The translations under genes were made by a program, and so were the position numbers. From Buddleja alternifolia (taxonomy: Eukaryota; Streptophyta; Magnoliopsida; Lamiales; Scrophulariaceae), in NCBI GenBank assembly GCA_019426215.1, contig CM033392.1, forward strand, positions 40,044,666 through 40,108,665: a DNA stretch of 64,000 nucleotides, given 5' to 3'. The notes below the pieces were generated by a model. That model made no database searches. It saw only the letters and a list, made by a program, of their open reading frames with translations, and was not told where the DNA came from. Below, one piece after another: positions 45,698-56,778 of this stretch (within the stretch, counting starts at the first letter, position 1; each line of letters opens with the position of its first letter).

Positions 45698-47302
45698 TGT
45701 TAGAGTATATGCCCTCGAATGCCATAAAGAGGATAGATTTATAGGGCATAAATATTGTAACTAAACTATGGTTCTTCCATTAATATAAGGCAGTTGATTG
45801 TTGTTTTCTTATAGGCATTTATAAGGTGTGACCGTGTGAATAAACAACGTAAAGTCCTTGATGACAAGGCGAACCTTCTACCTCCTATGGGATAGGAGGA
45901 AAGGCACTAGAATGGTTTAACCCTTGACATCTAAAAGGGTTCGCAAGTCTAAGAAATATTGATTGAGCATCAATAGTGAATAAAGACTTGTATGATGTAA
46001 GTTTCGACAGAGAAAGTGTCTGTCGTACACTATGGAAATGGTAGTGGGAACTTATATCATAGATGTGTCAGTTGGACTGATATGTTCAAACACGGCTCCC
46101 ATCAGTTCATCACATGGGTATTCACTCATTGACAGTCAATGATGAAACTGATAAGTAGTGATAGGTACGTGTGAACCTCTGACCTGAGCAATCGAGTTGA
46201 AGATGTACTTGTGACATCAAGTCTGTCATTAGAGTTGTTAAATTCAAATCACCTGTTGGTGGCATCGACCTCGAAGTGCGACTTGATGGGCAAGTAGCAT
46301 TGTTAACTGATTTGCAATATGGAATTTATTCTCTCATAAGTGAATGAGTAAAATATCCTATGCGATCATGAATAAGTGAGGATGAAAGTCTTTGGCGAAA
46401 GCATTTAAATACCTTGACTTATTATGAGCTTAGGCATATGGTCAAGTTATATGAGTTTGACTTTAAACCATGACTCTTACTTGATTGGGATATAAGAATA
46501 AAAGGTTTATACACGTACGGTATTCACGGCGTAAAGGTTTGGAATGATCCTATTCATTCGTTCTCAATTGGGTTACGGTGCGAGCCACGAGACTGGCTAG
46601 GTGTCACTCACACCCCTTTGGATTCCTCCCAATTGCCTTTTGAGACGAACCTAAAGAGTCGCGCTTAAAGGAAGTGCAAAAGGAAAAACATGGGAAAAAG
46701 ACTTGAGAGAAATTCACGGCATTGGATGCCGTAATTAATTAATTAATTAATTATTGGATAATTTAATTAATTTAATTAATGAGTTAATTAATTTCTTAGA
46801 GAAATTGAATTATAAATTAATTAGAAATTGAATTAATTGAATTATCAATTTATTTATTGGATAAATAAATTATCCGATTAATTAATTAGCAAGCAAGACG
46901 AAAGCCCGAAGGCTTCCGAGCCCACTAAGGGGCGGCCAAATAGACGCCCAAATAGGGCTCTTGCATGCTAGTGTTATTGTTTCATAATGATATAAATATA
47001 TCACAAGGTGAAAAATAACACAAGGCAACTTACATAACTTTCTCTCCAACAAAAAATCTCGCCTCTCTCTCTCTACCCGTCTTTGACAAAGAAGAAAGTG
47101 GGAGTTTTTCATTTTTGATTCCGGCGTGACAAATTAGAGGCGTTGGCAAATTCGGCGTTAGAGAAAAGGATCACGTTTAGAAATCAACTTACGCGAGAAC
47201 GGTAATTTTTCTATACACAATTAAACACGAGGATTAAAGATGATTCGGGCTTTGGGAATTAAATTTACTTTCCGCTGCGTTTTATTCGTATAATTCCCAA
47301 CA
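45698..47302 (+). repeat. 3' LTR of the copia element (1605 bp)
   Basis: It starts TGTTAGAGTATATGCCC and ends TATAATTCCCAACA. It differs from the 5' LTR by a low percentage of substitutions and a few small indels, among them an extra ACCGTGTG near 45830. Confidence 0.95.
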
Positions 47303-47451
47303 GCCTCCTCCATGTTCTCATACTTTTCTGCCCTTGCTAGCAGATTATGAAAACTAAATGCAGGCTTCTTGGCTAACGACGTAAAAAGGTCTCCGTCCTT
47401 CAATCCTTAAGCAAATGCGTTACTGAACACCTCCGCATTGGCATAGGGTAC
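47303..47451 (-). pseudogene. gag fragment of element 3 between two copia-family insertions
   Basis: The minus strand reads GDLFTSLAKKPAF and LLARAEKYENMEEA, the conserved C-terminal end of the gag core. It joins on one side to 38286 and on the other to 49055. Confidence 0.9.
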
Positions 47452-49054
47452 TGTTAGATTATATGCCCTCGAATGCCATAAAAAGGATAGATTTATAGGG
47501 CATAAATATTGTAACTAAACTATGGTTTTTCTATTAATATAAGGCAGTTGATTGTTGTTTTCTTATAGGCATTTATAAGGTGTGAATAAACAACGTAAAG
47601 TCCTTGATGACAAGGCGAACCTTCTACCTCCTATGGGATAGGAGGAAAGGCACTAGAATGGTTTGACCCATGACATCTAAAAGGGTTCGCAAGTCTAAGA
47701 AATATTGATTGGGCATCAATAGTGAATAAAGACTTGTATGATGTAAGTTTCGACAGAGAAAGTGCCAGTCGTACACTATGGAAATGGTAGTGGGAACTTA
47801 TATCATAGACATGTCAGTTGGACTGATATGTTCGAACACGGCTCGCATCAGTTCATCACGTGAATATTCACTCATTGACAGTCAATGATGAAACTGATAA
47901 GTAGTGATAGGTACGTGTGAACCTCTGACCTGAGAAATCGAGTTGAAGATGTACTTGTGACATCAAGTCTGTCATTAGAGTAGTTAGATTCAAATCACCT
48001 GTTGGTGGAATCGACCTCGAAGTGCGACTTGATGGGCAAGTAGCATTGTTAACTGATTTGCAATATGGAATTTATTCTCTCATAAGTGAATGAGTAAAAT
48101 ATCCTATGCGATCATGAATAAGTGAGGATGAAAGTCTTTGGCCAAAGCATTTAAATACCTCGACTTATTATGAGTTTAGGCATATGTTCAAGTTATATGA
48201 GTTTGACTTTAAACCCTGACTCTTACTTGATTGGGATATAAGAATAAAAGGTTTATACACGTACGATATTCACGGCGTAAAGGTTTGGAATGATACTATT
48301 CATTCGTTCTCAATTGGGTTACGGTGTGAACCACGAGACTGGCTAGGTGTCACTCACACCCCTTTGGATTCCTCCCAATTGCCTTTTGAGACGAACCTAA
48401 AGAGTCGCGCTTAAAGGAAGTGCAAAAGGAAAAACATGGAAAAAAGACTTTAGAGAAATTCATGGCATTGAATGCCGTAATTAATTAGTTAATTATTGGA
48501 TAATTTAATTAATTGATTAAATTAATGAGTTAATTAATTTCTTGGAGAAATTGAATTATAAATTAATTAAGAATTGAATTAATTGGATTATCAATTTATT
48601 TATTGGATAAATAAATTATCCGATTAATTAATTAGCAAGTAAGACGAAAGCCCGAAGGCTTCCGAGCCCACTAAGGGGCGGCCAAATAGACACCCAAATA
48701 GGGCTCTTGCATGCTAGTGTTATTGTTTCATAATGATATAAATATATCACAAGGTGAAAAATAACACAAGGCAACTTACATAACTTTCTCTCCAACAAAA
48801 AGTCTCCCACCTCTTTCTCTCTCTCTAGCCATCTTTGACAAGGAAGAAAGGAGGATATTTTCGTTTTTGATTCCGGCGTGATGAATTAGAGACGTTGACA
48901 AATTCGGCATTAGAGAAAAGGATCACGTTCAGAAATCAACATACGCGAGAACGGTAATTTTTCTATACACAATTAAACACGAGGATTAGAGATGATTCGG
49001 GCTTTGGGAATTAAATTTACTTTCTGCTGTGTTTTACTCATATAATTCCCAACA
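47452..49054 (+). repeat. solo LTR of the copia family
   Basis: It is 1603 bp, starts TGTTAGATTATATG and ends TCCCAACA, and is in the same orientation as the complete element. There is no PBS, interior or partner LTR, and element 3 gag resumes on both sides. Flanking 5-mers are GGTAC and CGCAC, alike at three of five bases, which is compatible with a decayed duplication. A solo LTR usually forms by recombination between the two LTRs of one element. Confidence 0.9.
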
Positions 49055-50934
49055 CGCACCTCCAGGGCCACCGTATTAAATCTTAGAATATACTCCCGTA
49101 AGGGCTCGTTAGCCTTCTTATGCATGTTGAATAGGCTAAGAGAAGTCTTTTGATACTTCTTGCTACTGGAAAATTAATGTAGAAACAACTAGCTGAATTC
49201 TTTAAAAGAATTGATAGAATTGGGAGATAATTGATTGAACCACTGTTGGGCAGGCCGTGTCAGAGTGGTCAGGAATACTCGGCACTTAACTCCGTCGGAA
49301 TATTGGTGTAACAACGCGCAGTTCTCGAATTTCCATAGGTGCTCATTGAGATCCGATGAGCCGTCATACTCCAACATATTAGGCGTCCGAAAGCTATTAT
49401 GTAACTCATCAGCTAGTTTCTGGGGCCCGAAAGGGATCCTCTTCGGTGGGTTATGCATGCTCACTCCAAGACGTTGCCTCATTTCTCTCATTTCTTCCTG
49501 CATGCCCTCGAACCTCTCCATCGTATGGTTATGAGGCCTTCTTACAACTTTCCTCTCGTGTTCGTTAATGCTTGTATACGCGTGTGATGTCCTTAACTGA
49601 GGACCACGTGAGATAGCTAATTGAGGGGACACCATCCTTGTATCAACTGGCGGAAACATCATTGGCGGAGCCCTTAGGGCGTAGAATATTGGTTGGGCTT
49701 CATTTCTCATGCCAGCTAACTGGAAGGCAGCAGCATCTGGAATGGGCATCATCATCGGAGCACCTTGGCTTGGGGCAACGGGGGGAAGAGCCACCGTATT
49801 CGGAGCATAAGGGAGCGTCGGGAAGCTGTTTCCCTCCCTGGACACCTGGAAAGCTGAAGCTTGCTGATTGTGTGTCGTTAGGAAGCTGTGTCCCATATTG
49901 GCCTCCTGGGAAGCTGGAGCTTGTGGATTGTACGCCGCTGGGAAGCTGTTTCCCATATTGGCCACCCGGGAAGCTGGAGCTTGCTGATTGTACGTTACTA
50001 GGAAGCTAAAGCTTGCGGATTGTACGTCCCTGGGAAGCTGTTTCCCATATCGGCCACCTGGGAAGCTGGAGCTTGCAGATAGTATGCTGCTGGGAAGCCA
50101 TTTCCCATATTGGACGCCTGAAAGCTTGAAGCTTGTGGATTGTATGCAGCTGGGAAGTTGTTTTCAATGTTGCACACCTGAAGGATGGGAGCTCGGGGAG
50201 CATGATTTATTTGGAAGCTATTCCCCGCGCAGAACACCTGGAAAGATGAAACTTGGGGAGCGCACATCACTGGAGACCTGGTGTTCATCGTGCCCAATGG
50301 TGGAGGTATCGGGTCATTAACCACCTGCGTAGATGCTGTCACAACGTTGGTGATAGTGGAATTGGGCACCATTTCTGCCATGGATTGCTGCAAAATGGGT
50401 AAACTTGACTCTATACTTCTAGTGTGTCTTCTCACATACACGATTGAATGGGTCTCGTTTCTAGCCTGCTGAAGAGTCATTACGGACAGTTGTGAAGAGA
50501 CATGCACCGGCGGCTACATAGTTTGGGGATCAACTGACTACTTCCGAGCCAACGATGGGGGCGGATGATAGCGCCAAGCTGGGCTCTTCTCCAGTAGTTG
50601 GAATGACTTGATTTTCTTCGAGTGATGAAGTGTGGATTTGTTGAGATTGCTGATTACGATGCTGCTTTGAAGGATCGAAGCCATGGCAATGGCGAACAGA
50701 GGTTCCTATTGACCAGCTAGCTGGGGTGCATTCTCCAATGGAGGCATGCTTAATAGTAGGTTGTAGGGCACAGAGTGTGTATGATGTGCATTCTCCAATA
50801 ACGGCATGCTCCGGGACTCCTCTTTCAACTTGTTTCTCTTTGCCCAGGGGAGGTCCACTTCCGTATACCGGAGGTATAAATTCGGTAGTCCCCCTTGTCG
50901 ATAGCACTATTTGTGCATCCTTTGATGGCAGCAT
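49055..50934 (-). pseudogene. gag N-terminal and core part of element 3
   Basis: The core lies at 49055-49400 (LHQYSDGVKCRVFLTTL, AQQWFNQLSPNSINSFKEFS, then LSLFNMHKKANEPLREYI). Upstream is a long N-terminal region with 20-residue repeats (49845-50170), a predicted helix with ERFEGMQEEMREMRQRL at about 49500, and stops near 49190, 49966 and 50510. The start codon is not certain; a plausible one is near 50934. Confidence 0.85.
49845..50225 (-). repeat. 60-bp (20-residue) tandem repeats in gag of element 3
   Basis: The plus-strand unit is about GGGAAGCTGTTTCCCATATT followed by a GGCCACC...GGATTGTACG part; on the minus strand it codes for units like NMGNSFPAAYNPQAPASQ. About six copies are seen, some shortened. 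The period keeps the frame. Confidence 0.88.
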
Positions 50935-52100
50935 GCTCTAGCCCTCTCTATCAACTTGTTGCTCTTCACCCACGGGAGGTCCATTTTTCAGTAGTGCTAT
51001 GCTTTGCCAGGCGTCAAGGAGCACCGGACGCATGTACGCTAGCTAAGGAGCATTTCCCCTAGCATATAGCTCGAGGAGATGCCGTCAAATGCAACAAGTG
51101 TGTCCTCCAGCCTTCCTTCTTCTCCTTGATGCTCCTCACCACTGACAGGTCCACTTTCTTGTACCGACAATGTATGCTCGGTAACTCCTTGTGATGCGGT
51201 TGCTTTGGGCCCGGGTGCTCATAAAGGATAGATGATAGGAGTGCTGGCAGGTTAAATTTGGTGCGTATGTCATCGCAGTTGCCTGTGAAGGGAATGACAC
51301 TCCCGAGAAAGCTGATAAGAGAGCTTGCGAGATAACTCCTGGTGCGCACACCATCGCAGTCACCTGTGAAGGGCATGGGGCTCCCAGGATAGCTGATAGG
51401 TGTGTTGGTTGTATAACTCCCGGTGTATACGTCATCACAGTTGCCTATGAAAGGAATGACACTCCTGCTAATCAGCTAGCTAAGGCACATTTCTCTATTG
51501 GAGACCACCTTGGTTTCAGATCAGGGAATGTGGGACGTGCGTGGCTAGATTCTTTCCAAAACTCCGGTACGCCGGTCTTCTCCATGGCTAGGTCTCTTGC
51601 TAAGATTTTCTTCCATATCCTTGGGCGCTGTTTCTCAAAGGATCCCGTCAGAATCCGACTTTACTTCCTTCTAGAAAGTTGTAGATGTGCTGGTGATCTT
51701 TTCAATCCAACTGACCTTGACCAAATCCAAGACCTGAATCGCGATCTATGATTTTTCCACCGAAACTACGCAGCCCAGTCCGCAACCGAATTCTGCTTCA
51801 TATTCACGAACACTTTCGAGCCTTCATACTTCCGAACTGGATCTGGAAGTCTTCATAACAATTGTAGGTTCCTGGTCTTGGCTTTTCAGTCATATAAAAA
51901 CCACTGAAAATGGATGTATGTAACTTTAGCCATGCCGATATTTCCAAAACTGCGTAAAATCGCCTAATTTGGTCGAAAATAACTCTTTTCACTCCAAAAT
52001 CGAGATTTCCACATCAGAAATTGGAGAAGAGTGAAAAGCCTACAAACTTCTGGATTTTCTTCAAAATTTTTCATCATAACTCACGTGTTCAACTCAGATA
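50935..52100 (-). other. 5' leader of element 3, with an 81-bp repeat
   Basis: Between the PBS and gag. CATCGCAG-type motifs at 51271, 51352 and 51433 mark three copies of an 81-bp unit that is open on the minus strand (27 residues). This could be extra gag N-terminal sequence, but stops are frequent. From 51780 to 52100 it is ordinary AT-rich leader. Confidence 0.6.
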
Positions 52101-52118
52101 TTCCCACAGACGGCGCCA
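52101..52118 (-). promoter_or_regulatory. primer binding site of element 3
   Basis: The minus strand reads TGGCGCCGTCTGTGGGAA two bases from the 5' LTR, as in element 2. Confidence 0.85.
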
Positions 52119-52120
52119 CT

Positions 52121-52820
52121 TGATGCGGTTCATTTTTACACCAAAAAAGTCCTGCAAATTCAAACAAGACTTATTTATATGAATATGAGAAATCTAATTT
52201 TAGAAGACAAATAATTTCAAAAATAAGTAAAGAATTTCGAATAAAAACTAGCAAGAAGAAGACTTAAATTTTCATTTCTTTTATTTTCGACTTTCTCTTG
52301 AAGAAGATGAAGAAATACAATCATGTTGCATTCTTTTTTCTCAATTGTCCATCTCCTCTTACAAATGATGAATTTTCTCCTATTTATCTACCCACATGGC
52401 CGATTTTTCTCCCTTTCTTGTTGAGGGGGGGGGGGGGGGGGGGGCACTTCCATATTTTTGGGGAGATGATCATTCATCTCCCCTCCTTTTAGGGATATTA
52501 GGTAACATGAGATATGATTTGATCCTTATCCAATCTTATCCCTTCTTCTAGCTATCTTTCTTGATCCATGCCTTCCACCATTGCTTCTAGCTATCCTCCT
52601 TGATCCATGCCTTCCAGTATTCATTTCAGCTATCTTTCGGATTCTTTAAAACTTACTCAACTATCCTTCTTATTTTAGGCTTCTTTTGAGCCCTCTTTCA
52701 TGAAGCCTCCTCCGAACATTTGGGTCTCCTTCTTATTTTTGGCTCACTGCTTCATCCTTCGTTTGGGCCCATCTTTTAATAAAGCCCAAGACCATATCGT
52801 AATAATTTACGAGCATATCA
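52121..52820 (-). repeat. 5' LTR of element 3 (700 bp)
   Basis: Its ends TGATGCGG and GAGCATATCA match the 3' LTR at 33110-33795. It has a run of about 20 G at 52424-52443 and about 14 bp that the other copy lacks near 52470. Confidence 0.95.
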
Positions 52821-53598
52821 CTTATGTATTAAAAAAAATAGTCAAAATTGGATGATTCAAGTCCCCATGTTCAGAAAATACATAGATCTACAACTTTGCA
52901 GAAGGAAATTTTGTCCAATTCGGTCTCTAAGTATACCTAAATTACGTTTCAACATGGAGGTTGTTTCTGATTTGGCGCCCATAAAGTAAATCTACCAAGA
53001 AACACACTTATGACAACCCCTCAACACATGTGCTGAATTATGGCCAAAAGTGATTTTTACCCATCATATAAGGCTGGAATTTAGGCTGAAAAAGGAGTAA
53101 CATTCGGACTATCCATGCCTAGGCATGACTAGGAGGGCGCTGGGGCGTATCCTGGCACATGTACTTCTCTGTTCGGCGCAGCAATCGTATTTCCTTCACA
53201 ATTATCTCTATAGACCTCCGATTTGGATGTTTCAAGTTCCCATTTGAAGCTAAGACATACATATAAAACTTTGTAGAAGGAAACTTTGTCTAAGTCGGTC
53301 TCGAAATGTACGAAATTATCGCTCGAATGTGGTAGGAGATGCATAAACCGCCTCGGTGTTGAAAAACATGCTTGAACTTGTTTTGTACATCGTTTTTCTT
53401 CCCTTTTCTTCATGTATTCTCATTTATTACCTGTATTCACTTAACACACCTATTAAATGCAAATGTGACATGATTTAAGCAATAAGTGAATCCAAATCAT
53501 AAGAATTACGGTCTTAAAAACACGTAAAAACACCTCTTATCACATATCGTAATAATTTACGGGCATATCACTTATGTATTAAAAAAAAATAGTCAAAA
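52793..53598. repeat. 55-bp direct repeat bracketing a truncated LTR
   Basis: CATATCGTAATAATTTACG to TAGTCAAAA occurs at 52793-52847 and again at 53543-53598 with one substitution and one extra A. Each copy contains the last 28 bp of element 3's LTR plus the target site CTTAT and host DNA. The second copy is therefore a duplicate of the element-host junction. Confidence 0.93.
52848..53542 (-). mobile_element. truncated LTR-like fragment between the junction repeats
   Basis: On the minus strand it begins TGATAAGAGGTGTTTTTACG, like the start of an Athila-type LTR, and holds two related sub-segments (AAACTTTGTCTAAGTCGGTC and AAATTTTGTCCAATTCGGTC). It stops without a CA end or PBS. No other copy is in the window. 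Confidence 0.55.
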
Positions 53599-54849
53599 CA
53601 ACCCTCGTTTTAATTAAACTCGATGCGAAATTCCCATTCTGTCAACTCTTTCCTGAGTTTGACATACAAGTGCACCAAAAGAGAGTGAGAACTTTTTTCA
53701 AAAGACTGCTTTATGCCTCAAATTTTAATATAACAATAATTTTGGGTGATATATTTTGGAGCTAAGTGACCCAAACTCATATCCATATCAACTTTTTTTA
53801 TTTCTTTTTTCCTTTTCTTCTTCCCACTCAATCCATCCTTGCCCAATGCCACCGTCCACCCACCGCCGCCCCCTGTCACCCGCTCTCTTCTTCCCATCTC
53901 ATGGCCAAACTCCCTTAACCCACCATTGTGCAACCAGTCACCGCCCCACCATCTACAATCGCCGCGTCCAAGATTTTTTTGTTTTTTTTGTTTTTTTAAA
54001 ATTCTTCTAAAATGGTTGCACTGATTTTGAAAATATATGAACAATTGATCTGAATAAATGATGATCTAGAAAAATGGGAAAAGGTGTAGATCTAATTCAA
54101 ATAAATGGATATTTGGTCTAAAATTTTGGATGATGATTTTAACTTAAAATGATGGATAGTTATTTGACGTTGGATGTGATCAAGTTCCAGCCGTTTAAAT
54201 TTTAAAAATTAATACTGCCAAATGTAAGGGCATAACATGTTATTGATAGGAATTTTATGATAAAATTTAACGTCGTTGGTCAATTTTTAACGGTTGTGTA
54301 GCGTGAACTGAGTTTTAATTACATAAGGTTTTCTAAGCTTTAATTTTAACTCAAAGGGGTATTAAAATTCAAACTTTACCTAGTGGGGCTTTTAATTTGA
54401 AAATTTTATAACAATAAGACTTTACTATAAAAAAATCAATTAATCAATTCTTAACTTAAGAAATAAAGAATAGTTTAGTCCAAAAATTGTTATTGTTAAC
54501 TTTTGGGTGTTTTGGATATAAAGAATTATTTTAGGGGGTTTAGTATGTTTTTCAAAAATTTAAACTGAAGGATTTGGACTGTATATTGTGTTGGGTCTAC
54601 CTGAGCTCCAATTGTTCGACCAATTTATAAGTTAATCGAACCTAGTTAAATATGAGTAGGGCTGGGTTTGAACATCGAAATGAAGCCCGATCAATTTTTG
54701 AGCTGAACTTGAGTTTTATAAAGCTCAGCCTGAATTAGCTCGACTCGGCTAAGATGTATAGTTACTATATTTCCTGGCACTTATAGTTTTTTATTAATGT
54801 GTCGTTAACTATCAAGTGTCATTTTCTCAAAGCCAAAGACAAAGTTCTA
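53599..54849. other. non-genic AT-rich host DNA
   Basis: No gene is recognised. Short frames near 53718-54044 are low-complexity (Pro/His-rich or Lys-rich). The part at 54600-54760 (GAGCTGAACTTGAG, CAGCCTGAATTAGCTCGACTCGG) and the part at 55840-55960 look like two decayed ends of one hAT-like element, but I could not align clear termini. Confidence 0.4.
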
Positions 54850-55440
54850 GATTGGATGGCTACTTGTTTCTCATTTTTCGATTTTTCATAAGAAATGCAA
54901 TTTTTTGGCATCCCTTAAAAATATTCCAAAAAAAGTGTGACAATTTATGTTCCCTAAAATAATCTCAAATTTTCCTTAAAAATGAATTTGATTGGCATTT
55001 ATCTCAAAATTCTCTTAGGAAAGTCTGATTTTTTAATATTCATGATTTGACAGTACACCCAATAACTAAAAAATTTTTATCCGCCAACATTTTAACATAT
55101 CAATCAAAATAATTACATATCTTGATTCGAAATGACCGGACGTGTGTAATAAGATCCACTTTACATATTTTTGGATGTCTTAACTCTTAATCGATGAGTT
55201 GAACTTCGATTTGTATAAATTTTCTTATAAAACAGATACTCATTCATACCATTTTGCATTAAAAAAAACTATTTTTCTTACAAAAAATATATATCAAATC
55301 ACTCCTAATCATTTCACTTTTTTCTATAAAAAAAAACTCATCCAAACACACTTTTACCATGATATATCTACTCATTTAAAATAAGATCTCTTATTTTTTC
55401 TAAGGAAAATGAAAAATAAGAAACAACAACCCATCTAATC
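54850..55440. mobile_element. MITE with about 30-bp terminal inverted repeats
   Basis: The left end GATTGGATGGCTACTTGTTT pairs with the right end, whose reverse complement begins GATTAGATGGGTTGTTGTTT; about 25 of 30 bases agree. The interior is A/T-rich and has no gene. The exact edges and a target-site duplication are not certain. Confidence 0.75.
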
Positions 55441-56304
55441 GGGCCTAATATATTAAATATAAAATAACAAGAAGTTATGAGATTTAGCTTTATCGTTTCT
55501 AGCTTAATTGGACTGATGAAAGATAAAATATTTTTTTTGCATTTGTATTTTCTTATTTATCATCAACCTTAAATATTTTGAAAGTGTTAATTATTTAAAA
55601 ATTTATCTTTTACGTTACTTCTCGATGGAGCGATATTTGTATATATACTTAAAATAATTTTTGGGTACTCGATTATAAATAGGTGAAATTACAGAACTTG
55701 TGAAAACTTTTATGTTGCGAACAATGCAAGACTTGTCACTTTTTAAATGTTTATTGCATACTTTTGTTTTTGGCTGCAAGTTTTTTTTTGCTAGTTTTAG
55801 CCAACACGAATAAACTCGAAGCTCATAAAATTTTGTGAGACTAGTTCGGGCCGAGCCACAAGAAAACATTATGAGTTGAGTTTAAGCCTATACTCATTAA
55901 GTCCGATATAATTTGAGCTTGCGTCAGTTTAACCTCGGCTCATATGCTCCGATTGACAACCGTATGAACGATGGCGAAAGAAGAACTGTAGTTTTAAGGG
56001 CCAGCTGGAACACTTGGCATGTGACAGTGCCCATTTCAGTAAAGGCAACTCTAATTTCTAAATCAATTCATCCCAAAACAACTACGTTTAAAGCAGCAAA
56101 ATGGTGAAACAATGTCATTTTGTTAGTTCTTATAAAAAACAAAAAATAAAAGAAGGACGAGGAAAATGATATTGTAATTTTTGGGCGATTTCCTTTATAG
56201 TAGTAATTAGTAATAGATATACATATAAATATATTAAATAAAAAGTATGAGATAAAATATTGATTTACAATAGAGAACTATTGTATTATGCTCTTGGCCC
56301 CGAA
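55441..56304. other. non-genic AT-rich host DNA
   Basis: No gene is seen. Short frames are not conserved in any way I can recognise. Confidence 0.4.
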
Positions 56305-56474
56305 AATTCTAAGGTGCACTAGGTTCAATAGTCTTGGTGCACCTAACACAACATATATTATGTTGGAGTGAGTGGTTTATATCACCCATCACCCATATAA
56401 AAACGATCCACTCAAACATAAATCAATGATGTTAGATGTACTAGGATCATTGAACCTAGTGCATCATAGAATTA
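56305..56474. mobile_element. small hairpin MITE (170 bp)
   Basis: The left arm AATTCTAAGGTGCACTAGG is inverted at the right end (reverse complement AATTCTATGATGCACTAGG), with the similarity continuing into GTTCAAT. It lies about 300 bp upstream of the E2 gene start codon. Confidence 0.75.
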
Positions 56475-56778
56475 CCCGGCCTGGCCCTAGGACTATGTTA
56501 GGTTCTTGAAATTTGGACATAGGGTAAGTGACATGTAGTGGGAAACTTACATAACAAGTCGCGAAGGTCGCTTGCTCTTTCTCTTTATTGGCTAGTTTTC
56601 CTTCCCTTCTCTCTCATCCTAAGAAACATCACTTTATGAATGTATACATATACATACACATACACATAGATAGATACGAACGAGTCAAATAGCACGGCAT
56701 ATTTGCATAATACTCCTATTTTTATCCACTCGAGGGTTTTCATCAGAGACAAAAGCAGGGGGGGTTTTGGGGAGATCA
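56475..56778 (+). promoter_or_regulatory. upstream region of the ubiquitin-conjugating enzyme gene
   Basis: It contains a (CATA)n-like microsatellite at 56641-56675. No clear TATA box can be named. The start codon context GATCAATGGAG has A at -3 counted loosely and G at +4. Confidence 0.35.

Larger units (their letters stand above)
38287..47302 (+). mobile_element. complete Ty1/copia LTR retrotransposon nested in gag of element 3
   Basis: LTRs at 38287-39889 and 45698-47302 are nearly identical and about 1.6 kb long. Gag, integrase, RT and RNase H follow in Ty1/copia order. Flanks are ACCTC (38282-38286) and GCCTC (47303-47307), a 5-bp duplication with one mismatch. Gag of element 3 reads across the site when the insertion is removed. 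The coding region has several stops and a frameshift. Confidence 0.95.
33110..52820 (-). mobile_element. Tat-type Ty3/gypsy LTR retrotransposon (element 3), PR-RT deleted, host of copia insertions
   Basis: Direct LTRs at 33110-33795 and 52121-52820 are flanked by a perfect duplication CTTAT (33105-33109 and 52821-52825). Minus-strand gag, RNase H, second RNase H and integrase are present. Protease and RT are missing. The gag gene is cut by a complete copia element and by a solo LTR of the same family. Without these two insertions the element is about 9.1 kb. No antisense gene is visible. Confidence 0.94.

Noticed and set aside
53718..54044. 108-codon Lys/Gly-rich minus-strand frame
   Set aside because: Low-complexity composition from T- and C-rich DNA; no start context or homologue recognised.
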